From Bifidobacterium erythrocebi (GTDB taxonomy: Bacteria; Actinomycetota; Actinomycetes; Actinomycetales; Bifidobacteriaceae): a stretch of DNA of 64,000 nucleotides. Position numbers and translations under genes: made by a program. The notes below the pieces were generated by a model that searched no databases, was not told where the DNA came from, and saw nothing but the letters and a program-made list of their open reading frames with translations. Positions 1-7,801 of the stretch are shown here, piece by piece. How positions within the stretch are numbered: the first letter of the stretch is position 1; the number at the start of each line of letters is the position of its first letter. The stretch is taken from assembly GCF_012932675.1 (NCBI RefSeq), contig NZ_JAAIIF010000005.1, positions 124,001 through 188,000 on the forward strand, written 5' to 3'.

Positions 1-370
1 CGAGCTTATGCGGCAGGTGGACGCGGTGATCGCGGCGGGCGTCGACCCGGAACGCATCATCATCGACCCGGGACTGGGCTTCTCCAAGCCTGGTGTGGAG
101 CACAACCTGCCGCTGCTGGCGGGACTGGAGACCTTCACCGGCACCGGCTATCCCGTGCTCATCGGGCAGTCGCGCAAACGCTTCGTCTCGTCCATGCTGG
201 CCGATGCCGGCTTCGAACACGTCGATATGGACGATCGGGACAACGCCACCGCCGCGATCTCCGCGCTGTGCGCCGAACACGGAGCGTGGGCCGTGCGCGT
301 GCACGATGTGGCACGATCACGGGCCGCCGTCGCCGTAGGAAACGCCTGGCGCGCCTACTCGAATCGGTGA
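1..370 (+). CDS. folP: Dihydropteroate synthase, C-terminal part (gene cut by window edge)
   Basis: This is the 3' end of a gene that starts before the window. The product condenses 6-hydroxymethyl-dihydropterin diphosphate with p-aminobenzoate in folate synthesis in the cytosol. The visible part contains IIIDPGLGFSK and the GQSRKRF motif, whose Ser-Arg-Lys bind the pterin pyrophosphate in DHPS enzymes, followed by a TIM-barrel tail rich in Ala and Arg. The stop is at 368-370, and folB-folK starts 82 bases later on the same strand, which is the usual actinobacterial folate order. The N-terminus cannot be seen. The identification is firm from the motifs and the neighbour. Confidence 0.93.
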   Translation, partial: ELMRQVDAVIAAGVDPERIIIDPGLGFSKPGVEHNLPLLAGLETFTGTGYPVLIGQSRKRFVSSMLADAGFEHVDMDDRDNATAAISALCAEHGAWAVRVHDVARSRAAVAVGNAWRAYSNR

Positions 371-452
371 ACACGATTCACCGCGAACACGGTTTCATAT
401 GGATTCGGCGCAGCCGGTACGGCATGCGCCTAGCGAATGGGGAAGGACATCT

Positions 453-2069
453 ATGGATCGCATCGTTCTTACCGGTGTACGCGCCAACGGAACGCACGGC
501 GTGCTTGACTTCGAGCATGAGCGTGCGCAGCCGTTCGTCGTGGACGCCACGCTGTATCTCGACCTTGAGGCGGCCGGGGCAAGCGACGACCTGAACGACA
601 CCGTCGACTACGGTCGTGCAGCCAAGGAGATCGTCGCCGTCATCGAAGGCGAGCACGCCGACCTGATCGAGCATCTCGCGCAGCGCATCGCGGACAGGCT
701 GCTGGGCATACCGCCCATCCGCCAGGTGGACGTGACCGTGCACAAGCCGCACGCGCCCATCACCGTGCCATTCGATGACGTGGCAGTCAGCATCAGCCGG
801 TCATGCAAGGCGCAGCACGAGGCGGACGACGCCTCGAATGCGGAAGGTGACGTTCGACGTGGTGGAACCCATCATGCCGTCATCGCACTCGGCGGCAACC
901 AGGGCGATGTGGCGGGCACGCTGCGCGACGCCGTCCGCCGCATCGACGCGCTTTCCGGCACGCAGGTCACCGGGGTGTCGCCGCTGTACCGTACCGCCGC
1001 GTGGGGCATGGCTGACGGCACGCCTGACTTCCTGAACGCCGTGGTGGAGGTGACGACCGCTCTGGGAGCGCATGATCTTCTCGAAGGTCTGCAGCGCATC
1101 GAACACGATCATGGCCGCACACGCGAAACGCATTGGTCCGACCGCACACTCGACTTGGACATCATCGACTACGACGGCGTCGAATCGGACGATACGGCGC
1201 TTACCCTGCCCCATCCGCGCGCATGGCAGCGGGCCTTCGTGCTGGTGCCATGGGCCGCGCTCGACCCGGATGCCGATCTGCCGGGCGTGCATGGCGGCCC
1301 GGTGATCGAACTCGCCGAAGGGCTGATGGACGAATCCGACGAACCGCCTGTCGAACTGATGGCCTCCGACTGGCTGACCGGCACGAACGGCTCGCATGGC
1401 TCGCACGGCAGGCACGGAACCGATGACGGCAAGCCCGAACGCCGGCAGTCCGGTCAAGCGGAACGCCGCCCACGGCATGCCGCGGATCACAGGCGGCCCA
1501 GCGCACCAGCAATGCAAGATGAGTCCCGCCGCAGCGCCTCCCATAGCGCATCCCGTGCCGGCATGGACGGCGCGGACGGCATGGACGGTATGCAGACCAG
1601 ACCCGCCGTCATCTCGCTCGAATCCTCCAGCACCAATGCGGAGAACCTGTTCCGCGAGGCCATCGTCGCCATCGACGGCATTCCCGGCAACCAGGTCGAA
1701 GGCATTTCGCCGCTCTACCATGTCAGCAATCTCGACGGTCCGGACTCCATGAGCGCCGTCATCCAGATTCTCACCAAGCTTGGGCCGAGCGAACTCATTG
1801 AGGCGCTGGGCACCATCGACGCCATGCACGACAAGGCGGTGGACCTCGATCTGGTCGACATGCACGGCGTCACCTCCGATGAGCCGGATTGCCGGGTGCC
1901 CTGGCCTTCGGCCGGCAAACGTGCCGCCGTACTTGCCCCATGGATGGACATGGATCCCAACGCCACGCTGGGCGGTGACCCGGTATCGTTCCTGCTGGCC
2001 ATGGCACAGGATGCCGGGCGCGTGGGCATGCTCAGCGACGCCTGGATCCTTGGAGCCGGAGCGCAGTGA
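453..2069 (+). CDS. folBK: FolB-FolK fusion (dihydroneopterin aldolase / HPPK) with an extra degenerate HPPK copy
   Basis: A 538-residue fusion. Residues 1 to about 118 are dihydroneopterin aldolase (DRIVLTGVRANGTHGV start). About 140-290 are 6-hydroxymethyl-dihydropterin pyrophosphokinase, with ALGGNQGD, SPLYRT, GRTR, DRTLDLDII and LPHPR. A low-complexity linker of roughly 95 residues rich in Gly, Ser, Arg and His follows. Residues from about 390 repeat the HPPK fold: VISLESSSTNAENLFREA, SPLYHV, VDLDLVD, VPWPS. In this copy the GRTR arginines are gone and LPHPR has become VPWPS, so it looks catalytically dead. I chose ATG 453 because GGAAGGA lies just upstream and the aldolase domain begins there. 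The gene sits between folP and a DUF3180 gene. FolB-FolK fusion is known in bifidobacteria; the second half is unusual. Confidence 0.9.
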   Translation: MDRIVLTGVRANGTHGVLDFEHERAQPFVVDATLYLDLEAAGASDDLNDTVDYGRAAKEIVAVIEGEHADLIEHLAQRIADRLLGIPPIRQVDVTVHKPHAPITVPFDDVAVSISRSCKAQHEADDASNAEGDVRRGGTHHAVIALGGNQGDVAGTLRDAVRRIDALSGTQVTGVSPLYRTAAWGMADGTPDFLNAVVEVTTALGAHDLLEGLQRIEHDHGRTRETHWSDRTLDLDIIDYDGVESDDTALTLPHPRAWQRAFVLVPWAALDPDADLPGVHGGPVIELAEGLMDESDEPPVELMASDWLTGTNGSHGSHGRHGTDDGKPERRQSGQAERRPRHAADHRRPSAPAMQDESRRSASHSASRAGMDGADGMDGMQTRPAVISLESSSTNAENLFREAIVAIDGIPGNQVEGISPLYHVSNLDGPDSMSAVIQILTKLGPSELIEALGTIDAMHDKAVDLDLVDMHGVTSDEPDCRVPWPSAGKRAAVLAPWMDMDPNATLGGDPVSFLLAMAQDAGRVGMLSDAWILGAGAQ

Positions 2070-2105
2070 CGGGCGGCGAAGCGACAACGGGAAGGAGACC
2101 CGAGA

Positions 2106-2642
2106 ATGAACGCGCGTAGGACGCCATGGTGGCATGCGGCCATCGCGATGGTGCTTGGACTGGGTGCCGGTGCGGGCGTTGCCATCCTGGGCGAAAGCTC
2201 TGGCACAACGCTTATCGGCACGCCATGGTTCGTGCCCGTGGCGCTGGGCGTGATCGGCGTGATCGCGCTGGTGCTGGCCGTCAACGTGCACCAATACGCC
2301 GCCACGGACCCGAAGAAACGCCCCAAGACCTTCGTGAACCCGTCGGTGGCCTTCAACACGCTCGTATTGTGCAAGGCGATGATCCTGGCCGGTGCGGCGC
2401 TCGCCGGTTGGTACGGCGGGCAGATCATCCCCACCATCACCCATATCGAGGGTTCGTTCTATGAGCAGGCGGTGCTGCAGTGCGCGGTGACCGCCGCCGT
2501 GTGCCTGGCGGATATGGTGATCGGCTTCGTGGGGGAGTGGCTGTGTAAGCTGCCGCCCACCGAGGGGCCGGAAAATCCCAAGATGAAGGAGCAGCAGCGC
2601 CAGAGCGGTCTTGCCGGGGCCGCCGCGAAGACCACGCGCTGA
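2106..2642 (+). CDS. DUF3180-type membrane protein next to folK
   Basis: A 178-residue integral membrane protein with about four hydrophobic spans: near residues 10-30, 38-58, 78-100 and 118-145. The C-terminus is charged and Gln/Lys-rich. It resembles the DUF3180 family, which in Actinobacteria commonly follows folK. GGAAGGAGA precedes the ATG and the gap to folBK is 36 bases, so co-transcription with the folate genes is likely. No catalytic motif is visible and no biochemical role is established that I can name. A 21-bp-class hairpin lies about 90 bases after its stop. Confidence 0.75.
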   Translation: MNARRTPWWHAAIAMVLGLGAGAGVAILGESSGTTLIGTPWFVPVALGVIGVIALVLAVNVHQYAATDPKKRPKTFVNPSVAFNTLVLCKAMILAGAALAGWYGGQIIPTITHIEGSFYEQAVLQCAVTAAVCLADMVIGFVGEWLCKLPPTEGPENPKMKEQQRQSGLAGAAAKTTR

Positions 2643-2734
2643 CCGTGCCGCCGGCTGTACCACTGTTCGTTGTGCCACGGCAATACGGGGCATGCGGGAA
2701 CGCGTGGCATACCCCGTGGAACATGCTATGGAAA

Positions 2735-2783
2735 AACGCCGAGGGGCATCTGTCATCAGCATTGACGGATGCCCCTCGGCGTT
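2735..2783 (-). terminator. Hairpin terminator between the folate genes and tesB
   Basis: A perfect 16-bp stem (2735-2750 with 2768-2783) is extended inward by about five more pairs to a 7-base loop. On the minus strand it is followed by a run of five T (2732-2736 on the complement), which suits termination of tesB. The two flanking genes converge on it, so it may act in both directions. Confidence 0.8.
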
Positions 2784-2811
2784 CCTGAAATAGGAATCGG
2801 AAGCCTGCCGA

Positions 2812-3714
2812 TCAGTGCTGCGGCACGCGCAGCATGGCCTCCTGGCAGATCACGGCGACCAGCTCGCCATCCTGCGAATACACCTTCGCCTCGCACAGAC
2901 CGCGCCCATGCGCCGCGGTGGGCGTATCCTGCACGTACAGGTGCCACTGGTTGATATCCACGTCACGGTACCACCACATCGAATGGTCGATCGACGCATA
3001 CGAAATGCCCGGCGTGGCGATGCTCAGGCCGGCACGGCGCAGCACCGGTTCCATCATCACCTGATCGCAGCCCAAGGCCAGCAGCGCACGGTGCATGGTC
3101 TGCGGCACGTCCACCTCACCATCGCTGCGCATCCATACCATCTGCTTGCCGGAATCGGCTTCGGCGGAAGCCTTGTCGGGCTTGAGCATCACGGTCGGCG
3201 TGACATGGCGGATATCGAACGGCGACTGCTGCGCATAGAACCGCGCGAACGGCGACTTGTCGGAATACGGTGCCATCAGCTGCTTGGCGCTGGTCAGACC
3301 TTCCGGATCGGGCACGTCCTCCGGCATCGGATCGGCGAATTCCACGCCGGTCTGCCCGGCCTCCTGGAAGCTGGCGATCGCGGTCAGAATGGACCCGTCG
3401 GCCTGCGTCACATTCACTCGACGGGCGGAGAAGGAACGGCCGTCGCGCAGCTTCTCCACATCGAACAGCAGATCCTGGCGAATATCGCCGGGCGCGACGA
3501 AATAGCCGTGAATGGAATGAGGCAGGCGGGAAGGCGTCACGGTCTTGGCCGCGGCCATCAGCGACTGTGCGATGACCTGGCCGCCATACACGCGACCGGT
3601 GGGGAAATACATGCTTTCGCCGTTGATATACGTGTGATCGCGATATTCGGACGGGGTGCCGAGAGCCAGAACCTTCACGATGTGTTCCAATGGGGTGAGG
3701 GTCTCTTGGGTCAT
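2812..3714 (-). CDS. tesB: Acyl-CoA thioesterase II
   Basis: A 300-residue double-hotdog thioesterase that hydrolyses acyl-CoA to free acid and CoA in the cytosol. The C-terminal half carries the TesB catalytic set: Asp in SIDHSMWWYRD, Thr in QDTPTA and Gln in CQEAMLR, matching the Asp/Thr/Gln triad of the E. coli enzyme. The N-terminal hotdog includes GRVYGGQVIAQSLMAA and the HSIHGYFVAPGD segment. The length is close to the 286-residue E. coli protein. A GAGAGA ribosome site precedes ATG at 3714. It is transcribed alone and ends at the hairpin 2735-2783. Confidence 0.92.
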   Translation of the reverse strand: MTQETLTPLEHIVKVLALGTPSEYRDHTYINGESMYFPTGRVYGGQVIAQSLMAAAKTVTPSRLPHSIHGYFVAPGDIRQDLLFDVEKLRDGRSFSARRVNVTQADGSILTAIASFQEAGQTGVEFADPMPEDVPDPEGLTSAKQLMAPYSDKSPFARFYAQQSPFDIRHVTPTVMLKPDKASAEADSGKQMVWMRSDGEVDVPQTMHRALLALGCDQVMMEPVLRRAGLSIATPGISYASIDHSMWWYRDVDINQWHLYVQDTPTAAHGRGLCEAKVYSQDGELVAVICQEAMLRVPQH

Positions 3715-4026
3715 GGTATCTCTCGATTCGACGTTGGTTCGATTTGGACTTTCGATGCTGCCACTCTATACCGCACGTGTTACACCCCGCCGGACGCCTA
3801 TGTTGTGACGGTGTTACAGGCGCAGCGCGGGGAGGTGTTGCCGTGCACCGCCTGTTTGCCCATACGGAAAGCCGTTTGAACCGGGTACAGGTGCGCCTAG
3901 CGAGACGGTCCGTCAGACATGCGTTCCCGTCTTATACGCCGAATGGCGGCCTCCCGAAAGGAAGAGCCGCCATTCGATTTCGCTGAAAGCCGAGCGGACC
4001 ACCGCACCGGAACCATCGGCTGTGAA
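3715..4026. other. Intergenic region between tesB and ettA
   Basis: This 312-base gap should hold the tesB promoter on the minus strand and the 3' end of the ettA transcript. I see one clear structure, an inverted repeat with arms 3941-3949 and 3967-3975 (GAATGGCGG and its complement). It lies about 50 bases past the ettA stop and is terminator-like, but no T-run follows. No convincing open reading frame is present. Confidence 0.5.
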
Positions 4027-5706
4027 TCAGCCGCGCACCAGCTTCTTGTGCAGACGGTGCGGACGGGCCGCGTCCTCGCCCAGACGCGCGACCTTGTTCT
4101 CCTGATAGGCCTGGAAGTTACCCTCGAACCAGTACCACTTGGCCGGGTTCTCGTCATCGCCCTCCCATGCGAGGATATGCGTGGCCACGCGGTCGAGGAA
4201 CCAACGGTCGTGGGAGATGACCACGGCGCAGCCCGGGAACTGCAGCAGTGCGTTCTCCAGCGACTCCAGGGTCTCCACGTCAAGATCGTTCGTAGGCTCG
4301 TCGAGCAGCAGCAGGTTGCCGCCCTGCTTCAGGGTCAGGGCCAGGTTCAGACGGTTGCGCTCGCCGCCGGAGAGCACGCCCACGAGCTTCTGCTGGTCGG
4401 CACCCTTGAAGCCGAAGGACGCCACGTAGGCGCGGGTCGGTACCTCGACGCCGGCCACCTCGATGAAGTCGAGTCCATCGGACACGGCCTCCCACAGGTT
4501 CTTGTTCGGGTCAAGACCGGCGCGGTTCTGATCCACATAGCTGATCTTGACGGTGTCGCCGATCTTGAGCGAGCCGGAAGTCAGCGGCTCAAGGCCGACG
4601 ATCGTCTTGAACAGCGTGGACTTGCCCACGCCGTTCGGACCGATCACGCCGACGATGCCGTTGCGCGGCAGGGTGAAGCTCAGATCGTCGATAAGCACGC
4701 GATCGCCGAACGCCTTGTGAATGTGCTCGGCTTCCAACACGGTGGAGCCCAGACGCGGGCCGGCCGGAATCTGGATCTCGGAGAAGTCGAGCTTCTTGTT
4801 GTTGCGTGCCTCCTGCTCCATCTGGTCGTAACGTTCCAGACGAGCCTTGTTCTTGGCCTGACGGGCCTTCGGCGAGGAACGCACCCAGTCGAGCTCGTTC
4901 TTGAGGCGCTTGGCGAGCTTGGCGTCCTTGGCGCCCTGGATCTCCATACGCTTGGCCTTGGTTTCCAGATAGGTGGAGTAGTTGCCCTTGTACGGGTACA
5001 GGTGGCCGCGGTCCACCTCGCAGATCCACTCGGCCACGTTGTCCATGAAGTAACGGTCGTGGGTGACGGCGATGACGGCGCCCTTGTACTGGTGCAGGAA
5101 CTGCTCCAGCCACAGGATCGACTCGGCATCGAGATGATTGGTGGGCTCGTCGAGCAGCAGCAGGTCCGGAGCCTCAAGCAGCAGCTTGCACAGCGCCACA
5201 CGACGGCGCTCGCCACCGGAGCACACGTTGACCGGGGTGTCCGGATCCGGGCACTGCAGGGCGTCCATGGCCTGTTCGAGCTGGGAATCGAGATCCCAGC
5301 CGTTCGCCGCGTCGATCTCGGTCTGCAGCTTGCCCATCTCTTCCATCAGGGCGTCGAAGTCGGCGTCCGGATCGGCCATTTCCTCGCCGATCTGATTGAA
5401 TCGCGTGACCTTGTCCGCAATCGGGCCGAAGGCCATCTTGATGTTCTCGCCTACGGTCTTGGTGTCATCCAGCGGCGGTTCCTGCTGCAGAATGCCCACG
5501 GTGTAGCCCGGGGTGAGGGATGCCTCGCCGTTGGAGACGGTGTCGAGCCCGGCCATGATCTTCAGCAGCGTGGACTTACCCATGCCGTTGGGGCCGACGA
5601 CGCCGATCTTCGCGCCGGGCAGGAAGCTCAGTGTCACGTCATCGAGGATCACGCGGTCGCCGTAGGCCTTGCGAGCCTTGATCATCTGATAAATGAATTC
5701 AGCCAA
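4027..5706 (-). CDS. ettA: Energy-dependent translational throttle protein EttA (ABC-F)
   Basis: A 559-residue soluble protein with two ABC domains and no membrane part. Domain 1 has Walker A GPNGMGKST at residues 38-46, signature CSGGERRRVAL and Walker B LLLLDEPTNHLD. Domain 2 has GPNGVGKST, LSGGERNRLNLAL and LLLLDEPTNDLD. Between them lies the Lys/Arg/Glu-rich P-site interaction motif linker (EWVRS-like LDWVRSSPKARQAKNKARL). The EttA family binds the ribosomal E site and gates entry into elongation according to the ATP/ADP ratio. The length matches the E. coli protein (555). The region upstream shares an approximately 70-bp imperfect repeat with the region upstream of the gene at 6670-7104. 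Confidence 0.95.
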   Translation of the reverse strand: MAEFIYQMIKARKAYGDRVILDDVTLSFLPGAKIGVVGPNGMGKSTLLKIMAGLDTVSNGEASLTPGYTVGILQQEPPLDDTKTVGENIKMAFGPIADKVTRFNQIGEEMADPDADFDALMEEMGKLQTEIDAANGWDLDSQLEQAMDALQCPDPDTPVNVCSGGERRRVALCKLLLEAPDLLLLDEPTNHLDAESILWLEQFLHQYKGAVIAVTHDRYFMDNVAEWICEVDRGHLYPYKGNYSTYLETKAKRMEIQGAKDAKLAKRLKNELDWVRSSPKARQAKNKARLERYDQMEQEARNNKKLDFSEIQIPAGPRLGSTVLEAEHIHKAFGDRVLIDDLSFTLPRNGIVGVIGPNGVGKSTLFKTIVGLEPLTSGSLKIGDTVKISYVDQNRAGLDPNKNLWEAVSDGLDFIEVAGVEVPTRAYVASFGFKGADQQKLVGVLSGGERNRLNLALTLKQGGNLLLLDEPTNDLDVETLESLENALLQFPGCAVVISHDRWFLDRVATHILAWEGDDENPAKWYWFEGNFQAYQENKVARLGEDAARPHRLHKKLVRG

Positions 5707-5861
5707 TGTTGTGTTCCATCCTTAAGAAACGTTGGAATTCCAGCGTTTTGCGTAATCAGGTCGACGGATGCCCCGCTTTCGGATCGTCGTGTGAGGCGCT
5801 TCGGGTGCGATTGTGGCGGTGCACGAATCGCCAATCGACGCGCATCGACGAGAAGCTGGGA

Positions 5862-5940
5862 TATTCCGGACCAGGACTTGCGCAAAGTACCGTCCGTAAT
5901 TATCCCATACCCCGTCTACACGCCACGGCACGAGTCCCCG
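5862..5940 (-). repeat. Upstream direct repeat, copy 1 (partner at 7161-7240)
   Basis: An imperfect direct repeat of about 70-80 bases. It shares TTCCGG, then TGCGCAAAGTA (5879-5889), then a 22-base perfectly identical block (5908-5929) with the copy at 7161-7240. Each copy lies upstream of a minus-strand gene (ettA here) and just downstream of the stop of another minus-strand gene (higA here, 17 bases away). It could be a shared promoter or 5' leader element, or the scar of a duplication. Confidence 0.6.
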
Positions 5941-5956
5941 CCGCATTGCGCGCCCG

Positions 5957-6259
5957 TCAGGCGGAGACGAGCGGTTGGATGTCGCCTAGTTGGCTGGAAT
6001 CGAAGCTCAGCAGGTCGTAGTCACGCTGAAGATTGACCCAGAACTCGGGGGTGGTGCCAAAGGCCTTGGCCAGTCGGTATGCCATGGGAATGGTGATGGC
6101 GCGTTTGCCGTTGATGATTTCGCTGATGGCGGTCTGCGACACGTTGATGGCCTTGGCAAGCCGGTAGCCGGTGATGCCGAGCGGCTGCATGAACTCCTCG
6201 CTCAGGATCTCGCCGGGCGTGCTGAGGAATTCATCGGTGGTAGTCGTCGAAGTAGACAT
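5957..6259 (-). CDS. higA: HigA-type antitoxin (XRE helix-turn-helix)
   Basis: A 100-residue protein of the HigA antitoxin family. The segment TPGEILSEEFMQPLGITGYRLAKAINVSQTAISEIINGKRAITIPMAYRLAKAFGTTPEFWVNLQ is a complete helix-turn-helix followed by the family's FW(V/L)NLQ tail. It neutralises the HigB nuclease and represses its own operon. Its start codon lies inside the end of higB (29-base overlap, toxin first), the normal gene order for this system. The likely operator is the palindrome just upstream of higB. Confidence 0.92.
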   Translation of the reverse strand: MSTSTTTTDEFLSTPGEILSEEFMQPLGITGYRLAKAINVSQTAISEIINGKRAITIPMAYRLAKAFGTTPEFWVNLQRDYDLLSFDSSQLGDIQPLVSA

Positions 6260-6518
6260 CGTAGGCCTCCTTGGCTTCGTCGTCCCATTGGAAGATGAGA
6301 CGCCATTGTTTGTTGACGCGGATGCTCCAGTGACCCAACAGATCGCCCTTCAATGGTTCGAGCATATTGCCGGGCGGAACCTTGAGATCCCTAAGCGCGT
6401 GGGCGGCCTTAAGCATCTGGAGCTTGCGCTTGAGGGGCTTTTCCATGCCAGCCGGATATCCTCTCGGATATGCACCGCCGTAAAGATAATCGTTGAGCTC
6501 CCGGTTCCGTGTTCTCAT
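6231..6518 (-). CDS. higB: HigB-type toxin (RelE superfamily mRNA interferase)
   Basis: A 95-residue toxin of the RelE/HigB fold. LNDYLYGGAYPRGYPAGMEKPLKRKLQMLKAA, LEPLKGDLLGHWSIRVNKQWRLIFQWDD and the ending VYFDDYHR are the family's hallmarks. WSIRVNKQWRLIF forms the central strand carrying the catalytic Arg residues. Members cleave mRNA on the ribosome. The gene overlaps higA by 29 bases and comes first in the operon. A palindromic operator lies only 4-32 bases upstream of the start codon, consistent with tight autorepression. Confidence 0.92.
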   Translation of the reverse strand: MRTRNRELNDYLYGGAYPRGYPAGMEKPLKRKLQMLKAAHALRDLKVPPGNMLEPLKGDLLGHWSIRVNKQWRLIFQWDDEAKEAYDVYFDDYHR

Positions 6519-6521
6519 GCA

Positions 6522-6565
6522 ACGATACTATCGCAAGACGTTAGTATCGTCAAACGTTACTATCG
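6522..6565 (-). promoter_or_regulatory. Probable HigA operator upstream of higBA
   Basis: The inverted repeat ACGATACTA (6522-6530) / TAGTATCGT (6542-6550) has an 11-base spacer. A further half site follows, so that ACGTTAGTATCG (6538-6549) and ACGTTACTATCG (6554-6565) form a 16-base-period direct repeat. It sits directly upstream of the toxin start, where HigA-type repressors bind. The assignment is inferred from position and symmetry. Confidence 0.6.
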
Positions 6566-6669
6566 GATGCATGGCGTGGTCGCATGACTAAGTCAATCAA
6601 CGACGGTAACGGAGCACAGGCAAAAGCGGAATCGAATCCTCAAAGCGTCTAAAGCGTCAGCCTTGTGCG

Positions 6670-7104
6670 TCACCCGATAAGCATCAACACGCAGAGACCG
6701 AGGAAAAATCCCTGTATCAGCGTTGCCAACAGAACAATTGCCGTGACGCAGCCGGCAAGGATACGGGCTGCCATCATGTCCTGTTTCAATGATGGGGCCG
6801 CATGCTCGTATTCCGGATCCGTTCCCGTATACATGCGAAGCGCTGCGACGACTATCCAACAGAAGACGCCTATGGCCAACACAAGAAATACTCGAATAGT
6901 GAGCGGGTCAGACTGCCCATGCGTGTCGCGCGTCAAATCCAATAGCGATGGATGCTCGTCCAGTATGGGCGGGATAAGACATAATATCCGCTCCATCAGA
7001 AGGTAGAAATCATTGAAGTGCAACAACGTCAGATCGATTGGCAGTTGCAGCAACAGACCGAGCCACCACAGCACACGGCGCCAAACGCGTAACGCAGGTT
7101 TCAT
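6670..7104 (-). CDS. Small multi-span membrane protein of unknown function
   Basis: A 144-residue protein with three to four hydrophobic stretches: VLWWLGLLLQLPIDLTLLHF near 10-30, IRVFLVLAIGVFCWIVVAAL near 75-95, and a long C-terminal pair from ILAGCVTAIVLLATLIQGFF to the end. A polar middle section contains the acidic TGTDPEYEHA. I do not recognise the family. I chose ATG 7104 because AGGGGAG lies 10 bases before it; a longer in-frame reading to 7239 lacks a site. A TATACT-like -10 lies in the repeat-bearing region upstream. Confidence 0.6.
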   Translation of the reverse strand: MKPALRVWRRVLWWLGLLLQLPIDLTLLHFNDFYLLMERILCLIPPILDEHPSLLDLTRDTHGQSDPLTIRVFLVLAIGVFCWIVVAALRMYTGTDPEYEHAAPSLKQDMMAARILAGCVTAIVLLATLIQGFFLGLCVLMLIG

Positions 7105-7160
7105 CTTGATGGTCTCCCCTCTGTATCGCGTGGGCAGAAAGCCCCTGCCGGCGAGTATAC

Positions 7161-7240
7161 GTTCCGGTTCAGAACCTGCGCAAAGTAGACATGTTCCGTG
7201 TCTACCCCGTCTACACGCCACGGCGTGAATCCCCTGCACA
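7161..7240 (-). repeat. Upstream direct repeat, copy 2 (partner at 5862-5940)
   Basis: The second copy of the repeat described at 5862-5940. TGCGCAAAGTA is at 7177-7187 and the 22-base identical block at 7203-7224, with a spacing three bases shorter than in copy 1. It lies 35 bases past the stop of the deformylase gene and upstream of the membrane protein gene at 6670-7104. Confidence 0.6.
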
Positions 7241-7272
7241 ATAGCGGTTGCTCGGTTGCTTCCGCCGAGACC

Positions 7273-7698
7273 TCAGATGATCACGCCGTCGCAGTGGTCG
7301 ATCTCATGCTGGATGATCTGCGTGGTAAAACCGGTGAACGCGGCATGATGCTCGCGCCAGCGGCGATCGAGATACGTGACCTCGATGCGCTGATAACGCA
7401 GCGTGCGGCGCTCGCCATTCAGCGAGAGACACCCTTCGGCGGTGTCGTAAGCGCCATCCTGCGCGGTGATGCGCGGATTGAACATGACGGTGATGCGGCC
7501 GCCCAGATCCTCGTCCACGAACGCGATGATGCGCTTGGACACGCCGATCATATTGGCCGCCATACCCACGCAGCCCTCGCGGTGCGCGTCGAGCGTATCC
7601 TTCAGATCCTGCGCCACGGCAAGATCGGCCTCGGTGTTCCGCGCATCCTCGGACGGCTGGCTGAGAAACGGGATCGATGTCATGATCGGACGCTGCAT
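7273..7698 (-). CDS. def: Peptide deformylase-like protein with altered motif I
   Basis: A 141-residue protein of the peptide deformylase family, which removes the formyl group from nascent proteins using a metal ion. Motif II EGCLS (residues 88-92) and motif III HEIDH (131-135) supply the Cys and two His metal ligands and the catalytic Glu. Motif I, normally GxGxAAxQ, reads GMAANMIG (45-52), so the conserved Gln is Met50. This variant class is shorter than the canonical enzyme (about 165). AAGGAG precedes ATG 7698. It is transcribed alone. It may be an accessory deformylase or act on a special substrate. Confidence 0.85.
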   Translation of the reverse strand: MQRPIMTSIPFLSQPSEDARNTEADLAVAQDLKDTLDAHREGCVGMAANMIGVSKRIIAFVDEDLGGRITVMFNPRITAQDGAYDTAEGCLSLNGERRTLRYQRIEVTYLDRRWREHHAAFTGFTTQIIQHEIDHCDGVII

Positions 7699-7801
7699 GG
7701 GGCTCCTTATATGTGTGGTTATTGTTGCGGCCGGTATGGTATGGCCGGTCGGTTCGATTGTATGCGTTGTGCACGCCGGGTGCGTGCCGGAAGGCTCAGG
7801 C

